64,000 nt of DNA, taken from NCBI RefSeq assembly GCF_900090325.1, contig NZ_FMHW01000002.1, positions 2,728,001-2,792,000 of the forward strand, in the 5' to 3' direction. The stretch is from Micromonospora pallida (GTDB lineage Bacteria; Actinomycetota; Actinomycetes; Mycobacteriales; Micromonosporaceae). The first letter of the stretch is position 1. Each line of letters starts with the position of its first letter. The notes beneath the pieces are model-generated. The model was given only the letters and a program-made list of their open reading frames with translations. It was not told where the DNA came from and searched no databases. Position numbers and translations under genes: made by a program. Of this stretch, positions 34,668-43,726 are shown one piece after another.

Positions 34668-36197
34668 TCATCGGTAGTGCCGGACCTGCCCGATCACCGG
34701 GAGGAGACCGAGCGCGAACAACGCCTGGAGCAGCAGCACGCTGCCCAGGTGGAGCGAGGTGTCGACGAGCGCGGAGCCGTCCTGCCCGAGCAGGGGCGCG
34801 ACGCCGAGCAGCCCACCGACCCCGACGTGCACGGCGATCACGACCACCATGGACAGGCACAGCCAGCCGTACCGGCCCCGGCCGGCCAGCAGGAACGCCA
34901 GGTAGTAGGTGCCGGCGAGCGCGACGTGCGCGGCCGTCATCACCACGCCGGCGGGCGAGAGCAGGCCCGCCTGGGCGAAGACGGCCAGCAGCACCAGCCC
35001 CAGCACCGCCGCGACCGCGAGGCAGGCGGCCACGTCCCGGCCGATCGCCCGCCAGATCCGGGCGGCGAACTCCTCCGGCCGGCGGGCCTGCCGGGTCAAC
35101 GCCACCGCGTTAACCCGGAACCGGCTGGTCCGCCACTCCACGAAGCCCATGGAGAGCAGCAGCGGGGCGGCCGCCGCCGCGATGTCCAACCGGTCCAGCA
35201 GGTACGCGGTCTGGGCGTGGAAGAGCAGCGCCGCCGAGCAGAGCCCGTAGCCGGCCACCCCGACCAACGCGGACGCCGCCGGCAGCAGCGGATCCCGGGG
35301 GGCCGGTTCGTCGGCCCGCGCGGGGGCGCGGGTGGCGTACAGGGCCACGGCGAACGCCGCCAGCACGCAGACCACCGCGGCGGCCACCGCCCACCGTCGG
35401 GACGTCGGATCGCCGAGGAGCAGGTGAGCCGCGCCGAACAGGAAGGCCGGGAGCTGCGTCACGGCCAGCCAGGTCTCCCGCCGGTAGAAGATCAGCAGCG
35501 TGCTGGCCATCTGGTACGCCAGTTGGCAGACCATCATCGCGGCCAGGGGCAGGCCACCCTGCGACAGCACGGCGACGCCGAGCAGCACGCCGAGCGACGG
35601 GCCGATCAGCGCGGCGGCCCGCAGGAGCCGGGCCGCCGAGCGGGGCCGCCCCAGTCCGAGCAGCCGGTACGCCGCGTAGGCGGTGACACCCGAGAAAACC
35701 CAGCCGACCGTCCCGGCGAGGACCAGCCCGAGCACCAGACCCGGCCGGCCGACCACCGTCAGCACCGCCGGGAACGTCGCACTCGGCAGCAGGTAGAGCG
35801 GTCCGTGCCAGATCGGTCGCAGCCCTTCCCACCGGCGGCGGCCGGAGTCGACCGAGGTGGCGGCCTCGGCGACCGGGGAACGCGGGCCCAGTCGCTGGTA
35901 GACCTCGGAGGCGAGGGTGAAGACGTCGGCGTAGCCGTACTCGACCTGGGCGCCCCGGTCGGTGTGCCCGGCGGCCTCCAGGGCGGCGGCGACCTGGAGG
36001 GCGTCGACCGCCTGGCCGAGCTGGGGGCGGACCCGTTCGACCAGTTCGTCGACGGGATCGGTGGAGATCCTGGGCAGCAGGATGGTGCGTTCCGGCTCGC
36101 CCGCGCGATCATCCCGGGACGGTGCCGGGTGGGCGGTCATCGTGCCGACCGGCCGCCGCAGCTGAATGGTGGCGTCGGGGTCGGAGTAGGCGCTCAT
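34668..36197 (-). CDS. Multi-spanning membrane protein of exopolysaccharide operon (PelG-like?)
   Basis: This 509-residue protein starts at the ATG (36197) that overlaps the glycosyltransferase stop. A cytosolic N-terminal part of about 110 residues precedes roughly 11-12 hydrophobic helices between 115 and 505, as in MOP-superfamily polysaccharide transporters. Coupling by ATGA to a PelF-like glycosyltransferase mirrors pelF-pelG. I therefore suggest a PelG-like or flippase role in moving the growing chain across the membrane. I see no diagnostic motif proving PelG, and the long hydrophilic N-terminus is unusual, so an alternative is a distinct membrane subunit particular to actinomycetes. 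Confidence 0.7.
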   Translation of the reverse strand: MSAYSDPDATIQLRRPVGTMTAHPAPSRDDRAGEPERTILLPRISTDPVDELVERVRPQLGQAVDALQVAAALEAAGHTDRGAQVEYGYADVFTLASEVYQRLGPRSPVAEAATSVDSGRRRWEGLRPIWHGPLYLLPSATFPAVLTVVGRPGLVLGLVLAGTVGWVFSGVTAYAAYRLLGLGRPRSAARLLRAAALIGPSLGVLLGVAVLSQGGLPLAAMMVCQLAYQMASTLLIFYRRETWLAVTQLPAFLFGAAHLLLGDPTSRRWAVAAAVVCVLAAFAVALYATRAPARADEPAPRDPLLPAASALVGVAGYGLCSAALLFHAQTAYLLDRLDIAAAAAPLLLSMGFVEWRTSRFRVNAVALTRQARRPEEFAARIWRAIGRDVAACLAVAAVLGLVLLAVFAQAGLLSPAGVVMTAAHVALAGTYYLAFLLAGRGRYGWLCLSMVVVIAVHVGVGGLLGVAPLLGQDGSALVDTSLHLGSVLLLQALFALGLLPVIGQVRHYR

Positions 36198-37918
36198 CGC
36201 GGCCCGCCGGCCAGTCGCAGCGTCCCGCCCGCCGGGTCGCCGTCCGGGTGTTCCGGCCTGGCCGCACGCGGCGGCCACGCGGCCGGGTCCGGGGCGTGGC
36301 GCGGGACGTACGCCCCGTTGACCCGACCCTGCTCCTGCGGCCCGCGCTGGCGGGGCACCCGGGGGACGGTGGCCACCCCGGGCCGGATCTTGCGGTTCGG
36401 CACGACGACCCGGCCCTGCGCCTGGCCCCGCAACGGCTTCGACGGTGCCGACCCGGTCCGGGGCACGGCGAGCCCCTCGTAGATGTCGCGGTACGCCTGT
36501 AGCGACCGTTGCAGCGTGAACTTCTCCAGGACGCGGGCCCGGGCGACCGCGCCGAGCTGAAGCCGCAGCTCCCGGTCGCGCAGCAGCCGCACGCAGGCGT
36601 CGGCGACGGCGGACACGTCCCGGGGGGCGACCACGAAGCCGGTGTCGCCGACCGCCTCGGCGACGCCGCCGACGTTGGTGCAGACGGTCGGCCGACCGCA
36701 CGCCATCGCCTCCACCACGGTGTACGGGAAGCCCTCGGAGATGCTGGTCAGCGCGACCAGGTTGCCGGCGTGGTACGCCTCGACCGCGCTGCCGACCCGG
36801 CCCTCCAGGACGGCGTGGCCGGTCAGTCCGAGTTCGTCGATCAGCGCCTCGCAACTGGCGTGGTAGACCTTGTTCGCGGCCGGCGTACCGCCGAAGATGC
36901 GCAGTCGGGCGGTCGGGATCTCGGCGCGGACCAGCGCGAACGCCCGGATCAAAGTGTGCAGGTCCTTGAGCGGGTCGATGCGGCCCATGAACGAGATGGT
37001 CGGCACGTCCGGTTCGCCGGCCGCCGGCGGGAACTCGTCCGGGTCGACACCGTTGTACATGGTCCACATCCGCTCGGGGTCGCCGCCGTTGTGCAGCTGC
37101 CAGCGCCGGTTGTACTGGGAGTGCGGCGCCAGCGCGCTGCTGATCAGGTAGGCCGCGCCGGCGAGGGAGCGGAAGAAGCTCAGCACCAGCACCCGTACCG
37201 CGTGCGGCGCGTTGTCGTGCAGGTAGGAGATGTACCGTTCCCGCAGGTAGATGCCGTGTTCGGAGAGGACCAGCGGGGTGCCGTAGGCCCAGTTCGCGGC
37301 CATGCCGACGAGCATGGCGAGGCCGTTCATCGACGAGTGCACGATGTCCGCCCGGACCGGTGGCGCGCTCAGCGGCCGCAGCATGTGCGCGATGAGCCAG
37401 GCCGCCTCGAGCGCGTCGGCAACGGTGAGCGCGGGTCCGGTCTCGTCGACCCGGAGGGTGTGCCAGGCATCCAGCATCATCCCGAGGGCCTGGTTGGAGA
37501 GCAGGCCCTCGCTCAGGTCACCGCCGTCGGCGGCGTACTCGAACATGCCGCGCAACGCGAGCAGGAAGGTGCTCCGGTTGACCGCACCCGCCTGGGAGCG
37601 GGTCGACTCCAGCGGGGTGACCAACGCCCGCAGGAACACCTCGTAGGACTCGACGAAGCCCGCGCCGGGCCGGCCGGTGGGCACGAGCGACCCCCGCTGG
37701 GGGCGGCGGCCCAGCGGCCGTCCGCCCCACAACGGGATCGAGTGCACCCGGTCCAGGTTCGCCGGCCGGTCGAACACCGGTTGCTCGGTGCCGTCCACGG
37801 TGAGCGCCACGACCTCCCACCGGTAGTCGGGCATCCCCTTGATGAGCTGTTCGCACCAGATGCTCACGCCGCCCATCGCGTAGGGGTAGGTCCCTTCCGA
37901 GACCAGAGCGATCCTCAC
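36194..37918 (-). CDS. pelF: PelF-like GT4 glycosyltransferase
   Basis: This 574-residue GT-B enzyme begins 'MRIALVSEGTYPYAMGGVSI', the well-known PelF opening (E-G-T-Y-P-Y-x-x-G-G-V-S). The C-terminal GT4 half has 'FMGRIDPLKDLHTLIRAFALV' and 'RIFGGTPAANKVYHASCEALI'. The donor motif is 'LTSISEGFPYTVVEAMACGRPTVCT', with the EGFPYTVVEA variant of E-x7-E. PelF polymerises UDP-GalNAc (and GlcNAc) into Pel. The final 90 residues are a Pro/Arg/Gly-rich tail absent from standard PelF. It lies between the deacetylase gene (50-base gap) and the membrane protein gene (overlap). The specificity for GalNAc is inferred from family and neighbours. Confidence 0.82.
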   Translation of the reverse strand: MRIALVSEGTYPYAMGGVSIWCEQLIKGMPDYRWEVVALTVDGTEQPVFDRPANLDRVHSIPLWGGRPLGRRPQRGSLVPTGRPGAGFVESYEVFLRALVTPLESTRSQAGAVNRSTFLLALRGMFEYAADGGDLSEGLLSNQALGMMLDAWHTLRVDETGPALTVADALEAAWLIAHMLRPLSAPPVRADIVHSSMNGLAMLVGMAANWAYGTPLVLSEHGIYLRERYISYLHDNAPHAVRVLVLSFFRSLAGAAYLISSALAPHSQYNRRWQLHNGGDPERMWTMYNGVDPDEFPPAAGEPDVPTISFMGRIDPLKDLHTLIRAFALVRAEIPTARLRIFGGTPAANKVYHASCEALIDELGLTGHAVLEGRVGSAVEAYHAGNLVALTSISEGFPYTVVEAMACGRPTVCTNVGGVAEAVGDTGFVVAPRDVSAVADACVRLLRDRELRLQLGAVARARVLEKFTLQRSLQAYRDIYEGLAVPRTGSAPSKPLRGQAQGRVVVPNRKIRPGVATVPRVPRQRGPQEQGRVNGAYVPRHAPDPAAWPPRAARPEHPDGDPAGGTLRLAGGPR

Positions 37919-37968
37919 CGAGTGCTCCCGTTCACTTCTGCTTCACTGGTTTGTCGTCCGCCCCGGTG

Positions 37969-40104
37969 TCAGGGACGGGGGGCGGCGGTGAACGTCACGG
38001 GCGTGCTCGCCACGAGCGTCACCGGCACGGTGACGTCGGTGCCGTACGTGGTGGCACCCGTGGTCGTCGAGGTCACACCCGCCAGCCGGAGGCTGCCGGC
38101 GGCCGGCGAGGTCACCGTGATCTCACCGGTGGTCCGGTTGTAGATCGCCTCGGCCCCGGCGCCGAGCGCGGCGAAGTGGCTGTTGCGCGACTTGGTGTAC
38201 GCGGCGATGTCGGTCCACGCCGAGTTCAGCAGCGGCACCGAGTAGAGCGCGTCGTACTTGCCCACCACGGCCTCGACCCAGTCGCTGACCAGGCTGTCGC
38301 CCGAGCCGTAGTCGCGCACGTTCGCGATGTGGAAGGTGTGCGCGTAGATCGAGCCGGACGCCACGTGCTGCAACGCCACCCCGGCCTCGTAGTCGAGCAG
38401 CTGGGCGTAGGTGCGGTCGGTGGGCCAGTACGGGAAGAGCCCGTTCGGGCCGTAGAAGGAGTTGTAGAAGACCGTCTGCTCAGCCGGGGTGGTGGTGTGG
38501 TACGCGATGTTCGTCGGCCAGCACGGCACCACCTGGATGGTCGAGTTCAGCGGGTGCGCGGTGCCCCCGTTGAAGTGCGCCGGGCGGTGGCTGGCGAACG
38601 ACATGTTGCCGGCCATGGTGGTCACGCCGAGGTCCTCGGCGGCGTCCAGCAGGTCGGAGTTGGACCCCGTCAGCCCGTGGTCGGTGGGCGGGCCGGTGTC
38701 GTTGTCCGGGTCGTCGTTGTAGACCCCGAGGCCGGAGTACTCGGGGGTCTTCAGCACGCTGTTCGGGGAGGTCAGCCCGATCGCCGCGCCGGCGGTCCGG
38801 TTGTCGCTGATCTCGTTGTACGAGGTGGTGTAGTCCGTCGAGTTCAGCTCGGGGTGGTTGAACGTGTGGTTGATCCACCGGAAGTTGTTCTTCAGGCACT
38901 TCGTGGTGGCGGTCAACGTGGTGGCGTCGCCGTTCGGGCTGCACTGGTCACCGGCGAACGGGTCGATGTCGGAGCCGTTGAACGCGATGTTGTAGGTGAA
39001 CCCGGCCGCCTTGGGGTAGGCGGTGCGCAGGGCGGTCTGCCGCGCGTCGAGGTTGACCGTGTCGTGGCCGCTGACCTGGAAGCCGGGGCTGTACTCGACG
39101 GTGCCGTCCTCGAGGTAGTGGTCCGAGGTGTTGAACCAGTCGTCGATGTCGACGTTCAGGTGGTGCTTCTGCTCACCGAAGTGCAGACCCTTGGTCGCCC
39201 ACCGGTACAGGCCGTAGACCAGCAGGTCGGAGTGGAGCAGGGCGTGGTTCGAGGTGAACGTCAGCGCGATGCGCTCCCGGCCGTCGGTGGAGGTGGTGCG
39301 CACGCCCAGCACGTCCGAGCCGTTGGTCATCAGGGCGTCGGCGGCGCAGCCGGACCGAATCGAGGTCCGGTAGACGTACGAGTGGGTGACCGGGATCTGG
39401 GCGGCGCTGTTGAGGTAGTCGAAGACCGCGGCGCCGTTGGTGGTCAGCGAGACGGGCAGCGGCGTCTCGCCGACCCCACCCTCACCGTTGGAGGTGAGGC
39501 AGTAGTCCTCCGGCCAGGTGCCGTAGCTGGTGTAGAGGGCGGCCTGCCGGACCTGGAAGTTGCGCTCGTACGCCCAGAGGGTGTTCCACTCCGTGCTGGT
39601 CAGACCGCTCAGGTAGTTACCGTTGTGCTCGTACATCTGCATGCTGTTGGTCAGCAGGATCGCGTTGTACTTGCCGACGCCGTCGGAGCGGACGAGCGTG
39701 CTGGCGCTGAGCGTCTGGGTGGCGGTGTAGATGATGTCGTAGGGCGCACCGACCCGGTCGAGCGTGGTGGTGAGCGTCGGCACCCCGAAGTCGGCCGTGT
39801 TGGTGGCCACGATCAGCGCCTTGAGCGCGACCTGGTCGTTGAGGGCCTGGGTGCCGACGCCGCCGCGCTGGGCGGTCGTGGACTCGGCGACCCGGACGGT
39901 GCCGGACTTCTTGGGCAGCGGGGCGGGGCGGGCCTGCTTCGGGCTCGCGACCTGGCCGAGACCAGGGACGGTGGGCGGCTGGGCCGGTGCGGTCGACGGC
40001 CGGGCGAGGCCGGGGGTCTGGGCGCCGAGCACGACCGTGAGCACGGTCAGCCCGGCGAGGGCGAGTCGGGTGGCGCGACGGCGCGCAGGTCCGGTGTGGA
40101 CCAT
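37969..40104 (-). CDS. Secreted CE18/Agd3-like polysaccharide deacetylase
   Basis: This 711-residue protein starts at ATG 40104 after CGGAGGT. A signal peptide (about residues 8-35) is followed by a Pro-rich linker, an N-terminal domain (about 85-305) with 'ALIVATNTADFGVPTLTTTLD', and the catalytic domain. The catalytic domain shows 'LNVDIDDWF' (319-324 region, Asp pair) and 'WINHTFNHPELN' with His413 and His417. That Asp/HxxxH metal site and the domain order resemble Agd3, the N-acetylgalactosamine deacetylase (CE18) of the Aspergillus galactosaminogalactan locus. The C-terminal 90 residues are beta-rich. As first gene of the operon it would make the polymer cationic by removing acetyl groups. 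Activity is inferred. Confidence 0.8.
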   Translation of the reverse strand: MVHTGPARRRATRLALAGLTVLTVVLGAQTPGLARPSTAPAQPPTVPGLGQVASPKQARPAPLPKKSGTVRVAESTTAQRGGVGTQALNDQVALKALIVATNTADFGVPTLTTTLDRVGAPYDIIYTATQTLSASTLVRSDGVGKYNAILLTNSMQMYEHNGNYLSGLTSTEWNTLWAYERNFQVRQAALYTSYGTWPEDYCLTSNGEGGVGETPLPVSLTTNGAAVFDYLNSAAQIPVTHSYVYRTSIRSGCAADALMTNGSDVLGVRTTSTDGRERIALTFTSNHALLHSDLLVYGLYRWATKGLHFGEQKHHLNVDIDDWFNTSDHYLEDGTVEYSPGFQVSGHDTVNLDARQTALRTAYPKAAGFTYNIAFNGSDIDPFAGDQCSPNGDATTLTATTKCLKNNFRWINHTFNHPELNSTDYTTSYNEISDNRTAGAAIGLTSPNSVLKTPEYSGLGVYNDDPDNDTGPPTDHGLTGSNSDLLDAAEDLGVTTMAGNMSFASHRPAHFNGGTAHPLNSTIQVVPCWPTNIAYHTTTPAEQTVFYNSFYGPNGLFPYWPTDRTYAQLLDYEAGVALQHVASGSIYAHTFHIANVRDYGSGDSLVSDWVEAVVGKYDALYSVPLLNSAWTDIAAYTKSRNSHFAALGAGAEAIYNRTTGEITVTSPAAGSLRLAGVTSTTTGATTYGTDVTVPVTLVASTPVTFTAAPRP

Positions 40105-41022
40105 GTACTGACCTCCGATGAGGAGACGACCGGGGAGAGAGAGTCCGATGTGGACAGTGACAGTCCACCGTGGACCGGTGAGGTGCCGAGGAAGGCTATC
40201 AATCGGCCTTTCGATTGCCACGTTTTCAGCTGTCGGCTGCCGCATTGACGCAAATTCGATCGCCTGCTAGTGCGGCATTTTCGCCGCCGCTTCCAGTGAC
40301 CCCTTTTCGTGGGTCTTGAATACGAGCCCCGGTAGCCTGACGTGCAGTTTTCCAAGAAATGCCGCAACGGCCACCCATGGCCGCTTTCGCCACGATTGGG
40401 GCGGACAGGGCGCAGGCCGACACCGATCGAACCAGCGCCTGCGACGTTCGACCGCCACGGCCCAGCCGAATTGGGCGGCGACACGGCCGTACCGGCGACA
40501 GAAATCGTACGTTCGACCGATGGGCGGCCGGGTCCGCGCGGTTGGCCGGCGACGGCACGATCCGCCACCGGCCCGCCCGATGTCGAGGCTTTGAAGTTTG
40601 CGCAGGCAGCCACCCTTTTGGTGGGAAAACCCGGCGGGTGTCGCGTACGTCGGGGATTTTTCTCTGCCCGCTTTGATGGCGCACGGCGACCCGAGCGGCA
40701 ATGTCGTCGATTTTCGAGGATTGCGCCAGGCCAGTCGCGGTGTAACGGGGCACGAATGCGCAACCGGTGGAACGGTGCAGCGATAATCGGTGGAACGTTG
40801 CATACGAGAAAGTGCCGTCAACGTCGTTACTCGGCAGTGGCCCTGATGTCGCCGTTGGCGGGTCCGCCCCGCCGACCAGGACGACGTAGGCGGCGTGCCC
40901 CGTACCGTGGTCACCACGATCATCGCCGCGCACGCCACCGCGCAGCACCGGAGGCTGCGCCGGCGGCGCCAGCCTGCTTGACGAGCCGCGCACACCGACG
41001 CGCAGCACCGGAGGGAGCCAGC
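40105..41022. other. Long intergenic region, regulatory
   Basis: No credible gene is visible in these 918 bases; open frames here lack family features and actinomycete third-position bias. The first 500 bases are noticeably less GC-rich than the coding DNA, with runs such as TTTTCGTGGG and AAGAAATGCCGC. The region must hold the leftward promoter of the exopolysaccharide operon and the rightward promoter of the MFS gene. I could not identify a riboswitch or a clear operator in it. Confidence 0.5.
40925..41014 (+). repeat. Direct repeat, two 30-base copies
   Basis: Copies at 40925-40954 and 40985-41014 match at 27 of 30 positions and are exactly 60 bases apart; both end CGCAGCACCGGAGG. The second copy provides the ribosome site of the MFS gene. 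The first may be a duplicated leader, or both may be protein-binding sites. Confidence 0.6.
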
Positions 41023-42356
41023 ATGTCGCAGGTGTCGACCGACCCGGTCGATCCCGCCACGCCGGGGTTGTCGGCCCGACCGGCCCCCGCCTGGTCCGCC
41101 TGGCGGGCCGTGGTCGGATTCGGGATGGTCAGCCTGGCCGCCGACATGGTCTACGAGGGCGCGCGGTCGGTCACCGGACCGCTGCTGGGCGCCCTGGGCG
41201 CCTCGGCGCTGGTCGTCGGCCTGGTCACCGGTGCCGGAGAGGGCATGTCGCTGCTGCTGCGGCTGGCCTTCGGGCCACTGGCCGACCGCACCGGCCGTTA
41301 CTGGTCGCTGACCCTGAGCGGATACGCGTTGACCGCCGTCTGCGTTCCCCTCCTCGCCGTGGCACCCTTCCTGGGCGGCGCCGGCCTGGCCGTCGCCGCC
41401 GCGTTGATCCTGGCCGAACGGGCCGGCAAGGCGGTCCGCAGCCCGGCCAAGTCGGCGTTGCTGGCCCAGGCCGCCGGCGCCGTCGGTCGCGGTCGTGGCT
41501 TCGCGGTCCACAAGGCTCTGGACCAGCTCGGCGCGTTCGCCGGGCCGCTGCTGGTCGCGGCCGTCATCGCGGCCACCGGCCTGGTCTGGCCGGCCCTGGC
41601 CGGCCTGGCCATCCCCGGCGCGGCGGCCATCGGCCTGCTGCTGTGGATCCGCCGACGCGTGCCCGACCCGGCCGTCTTCGACACTGGTACGCCACCAGCC
41701 GCACCCGCCCTGGCCGGCTCCGACACCGGTACACCGCCGGCCGCACCCGCCCCGGCCACCACCGCGCCGCCGACCCCCCGCAGCGGTTGGTTCGGGGCCG
41801 ACCTGCCCCGGCGCTTCTTCCTGTTCGCCGCAGCGGCCGGGGCCGCCACCGCCGGGCTGGTGACCTTCGGGATCATCTCCTTCCACGCCAGCCAGACCGG
41901 TGTGCTCGCCGCCGCGGCGATCCCGCTGCTGTACGCCGCCGCGATGGTCGCCGCCGCGATGGCCGCGCTGGCCAGCGGCTACCTGTACGACAGGTGGCAC
42001 GCCCGGGTGTTGTTCGCCCTGCCCGTTCTCGGCGCCGCCGTGCCGGCACTGGCCCTGTCCACCACGGCCGGCGCCATCGTGGCCGGAACCCTGCTGTGGG
42101 GGCCGCCGTCGGAGTGCAGGACTCGACCGTCAAGGCGCTCGTGGCCGACCTGGTTCCCGCCGCCCGCCGGGCCACCGCCTACGGCGTCTTCGCCGCCGTC
42201 CAGGGCGCTGCGGCACTGGCCGGCGGAGGCGTGGCCGGGGCCCTGTACACCCGCTCGCTGCCCGTCCTGATCGCCGTCCTCGGTGCCAGCCAGGTCCTCG
42301 CGCTGGGCCTGCTCGCCGCCAGCCTCCGCACCCCCCGGACACCGCCGGCGCGCTGA
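41023..42356 (+). pseudogene. MFS transporter, frameshifted near the C-terminus
   Basis: The first 360 codons encode an MFS protein with 'GFGMVSLAADMVYEGARSVTGPLL' at helix 1 and 'GPLADRTGRYWSLTLSG' as the loop 2-3 motif; about 10 helices are seen. At a run of five G (42098-42102) the frame is lost. In the intended frame the protein would read on as 'VGVQDSTVKALVADLVPA' to 'RTPPAR' ending at 42356, completing the last helices. One extra G restores the frame. As read, translation ends at 42270 with a nonsense tail. GGAGGGAG precedes the ATG. It may be a true disruption, a slippery phase-variable run or a sequencing error. The loop near residue 225 contains an internal duplication (DTGTPPAAPA twice). 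Substrate unknown. Confidence 0.78.
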
Positions 42357-42573
42357 GTACCCGACCGGCCGGGAGTCAGGTGAGTAGCCGTGCCGGCACT
42401 TTCCTAACTTCGTGCCATCAATTCGGATCTGGGTGACGTTTCAGCCGCCCGCCGCTTTGCAGAAAGTGCCGCTTGTTGCGTCATGCACGTCGGGGCATCC
42501 CGGCTGCTGGCGCTGACCACGAGCGGGGAAATACTGGTGGCATCCAATCTTTTCCACTCCATCAGGAGGCGCG

Positions 42574-43023
42574 ATGTCCCCGTGGCGTAGAACCATCTTC
42601 AGTCTCGCCGCCGCCCTGACCATGGTGCTCCTCGCACCCGCCGCCCAGGCGGCCGCCGCCGCCGGTTCCTACAGTGTCTCGCCGAACGGTGGCACCGTTT
42701 ACCGCACCAACACGGTCTATTCCAGCTCGTTCGCCAACAGCCCGATCACCGTGCCGGCCGGCGCCACGGTCACCGGCGTCAACTGGCAGTTCACCCTGTC
42801 GAGCTATCCCTCCAACCTGACCCGGCAGCTCTGCAACAACCAGCGCTGCGAGACGCTGTGGACGTTCGGTGGCAATTCCGGAACCTCCACCTATTTCAAC
42901 GGGGACCCGGCCACCAACAGCTGGTACTTCAGATTCGTGCTGGTTTTCGGGTCGGGTTCCAGTCTGATCAACCCACCGGTGTACGCCTACACCCACAACG
43001 TGACCGTCAACTACCAGTACTGA
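42574..43023 (+). CDS. Secreted FlhE-like domain protein
   Basis: This 149-residue protein follows AGGAGG by 6 bases and has a signal peptide cleaved near AQA-AA (residue 28). The mature part resembles FlhE: 'TGVNWQFTLSSYP' and 'RQLCNNQRCETLWTFGG' with two cysteines six residues apart. It then has 'WYFRFVLVFGSGS' and a final 'HNVTVNYQY', matching the family's ending strand. In enterobacteria FlhE is a periplasmic protein guarding the flagellar export gate. No flagellar gene is near here, so this is probably a fold relative with another extracellular role. Identification rests on the pattern, without a search. Confidence 0.68.
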   Translation: MSPWRRTIFSLAAALTMVLLAPAAQAAAAAGSYSVSPNGGTVYRTNTVYSSSFANSPITVPAGATVTGVNWQFTLSSYPSNLTRQLCNNQRCETLWTFGGNSGTSTYFNGDPATNSWYFRFVLVFGSGSSLINPPVYAYTHNVTVNYQY

Positions 43024-43626
43024 ACCCCCGGGGCGGCCGGTGCGGGCCGCCCCACTCCGATCCGCCCGGTCCGCGATGTGACGGATCTTTCACCGGCTAC
43101 CAACCGGAGCCATGCGGACACCAGGAGTGAGCGGCATTCGGTGTGGCGCATCCAGCCCCACCGCGTCAGCGAACACCCGACGACGGGCCGGCCCCGGCCC
43201 GGCCGAGCGGGCCTGTTCGGGATCCTCGCTCATTCCTCGAGGCACCTCACCCATCGTCAGAACATGCACGGACACCCCCCGGTGGCGGAACCTCCGCCGG
43301 CGCGCTCGCCCGCTCCGGCGGCGCGTCGAGCGGGTGTCTCCGGCGGGATACCACCACGGCAACCGTGGGGTGCGCGGGGTGTGGTGGCCGGTCGATCATG
43401 CCCCTCGCCAGTGCGACTGGACGGTAGCCGGCAGACGGTGGAGACTCCTCACCGCACCGGGCCACGTCCGCCGTTCGTCGGGTCAGGCCCCGGGACGGAG
43501 CGCGCCCCCACGGCGGTACCGCGCCGGAACCCGACAAGGGCTGGGGCGACCGCCAGACGACAGGCAGGAGCACCCCCGATGTCTAAGCTGGTGGTGTTTC
43601 GACCCGGGCGCAGGGAGCGACAGGAG
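43024..43626. other. Intergenic region without supported genes
   Basis: About 600 bases between the FlhE-like gene and the carboxylase promoter. Several frames stay open in both directions because of high GC, but none has family motifs or a proper ribosome site. I see no RNA gene. Confidence 0.45.
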
Positions 43627-43627
43627 G

Positions 43628-43658
43628 TTGCTGCGTAGGGTTGGTGAGCCAATACTAT
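43628..43658 (+). promoter_or_regulatory. Candidate promoter of carboxylase gene
   Basis: TTGCTG (43628-43633) and TACTAT (43653-43658) are 19 bases apart, about 70 bases before the carboxylase ATG. The spacing is slightly long. A palindrome follows at once and a small GCCCC-AAAA-GGGGC hairpin (43692-43705) lies in the leader. Confidence 0.4.
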
Positions 43659-43661
43659 GAG

Positions 43662-43673
43662 CGACGTACGTCG
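43662..43673. promoter_or_regulatory. Perfect palindrome, likely operator
   Basis: CGACGTACGTCG is a perfect 12-base palindrome just downstream of the candidate -10 of the carboxylase promoter, a position suited to a repressor. No regulator gene is adjacent. Confidence 0.45.
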
Positions 43674-43726
43674 ATGTAAGGGTGCGGATTCGCCCCAAAA
43701 GGGGCACCGAGAAGGGGTTCGGTCGG

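Noticed and set aside
40105..41022. Possible c-di-GMP riboswitch before the exopolysaccharide operon
   Set aside because: No match to the conserved core on either strand by eye.
40267..42000. A 577-codon minus-strand frame spanning the intergenic region and the MFS gene
   Set aside because: Gly/Gln/Arg-rich shadow without a domain; it crosses the promoter region and runs antisense to a recognisable transporter.
43078..43638. Open frames upstream of the carboxylase, up to 186 codons
   Set aside because: Low-complexity Pro/Arg/Ala sequence with no ribosome site or family pattern; several overlapping frames are open in both directions, as expected from GC content alone.
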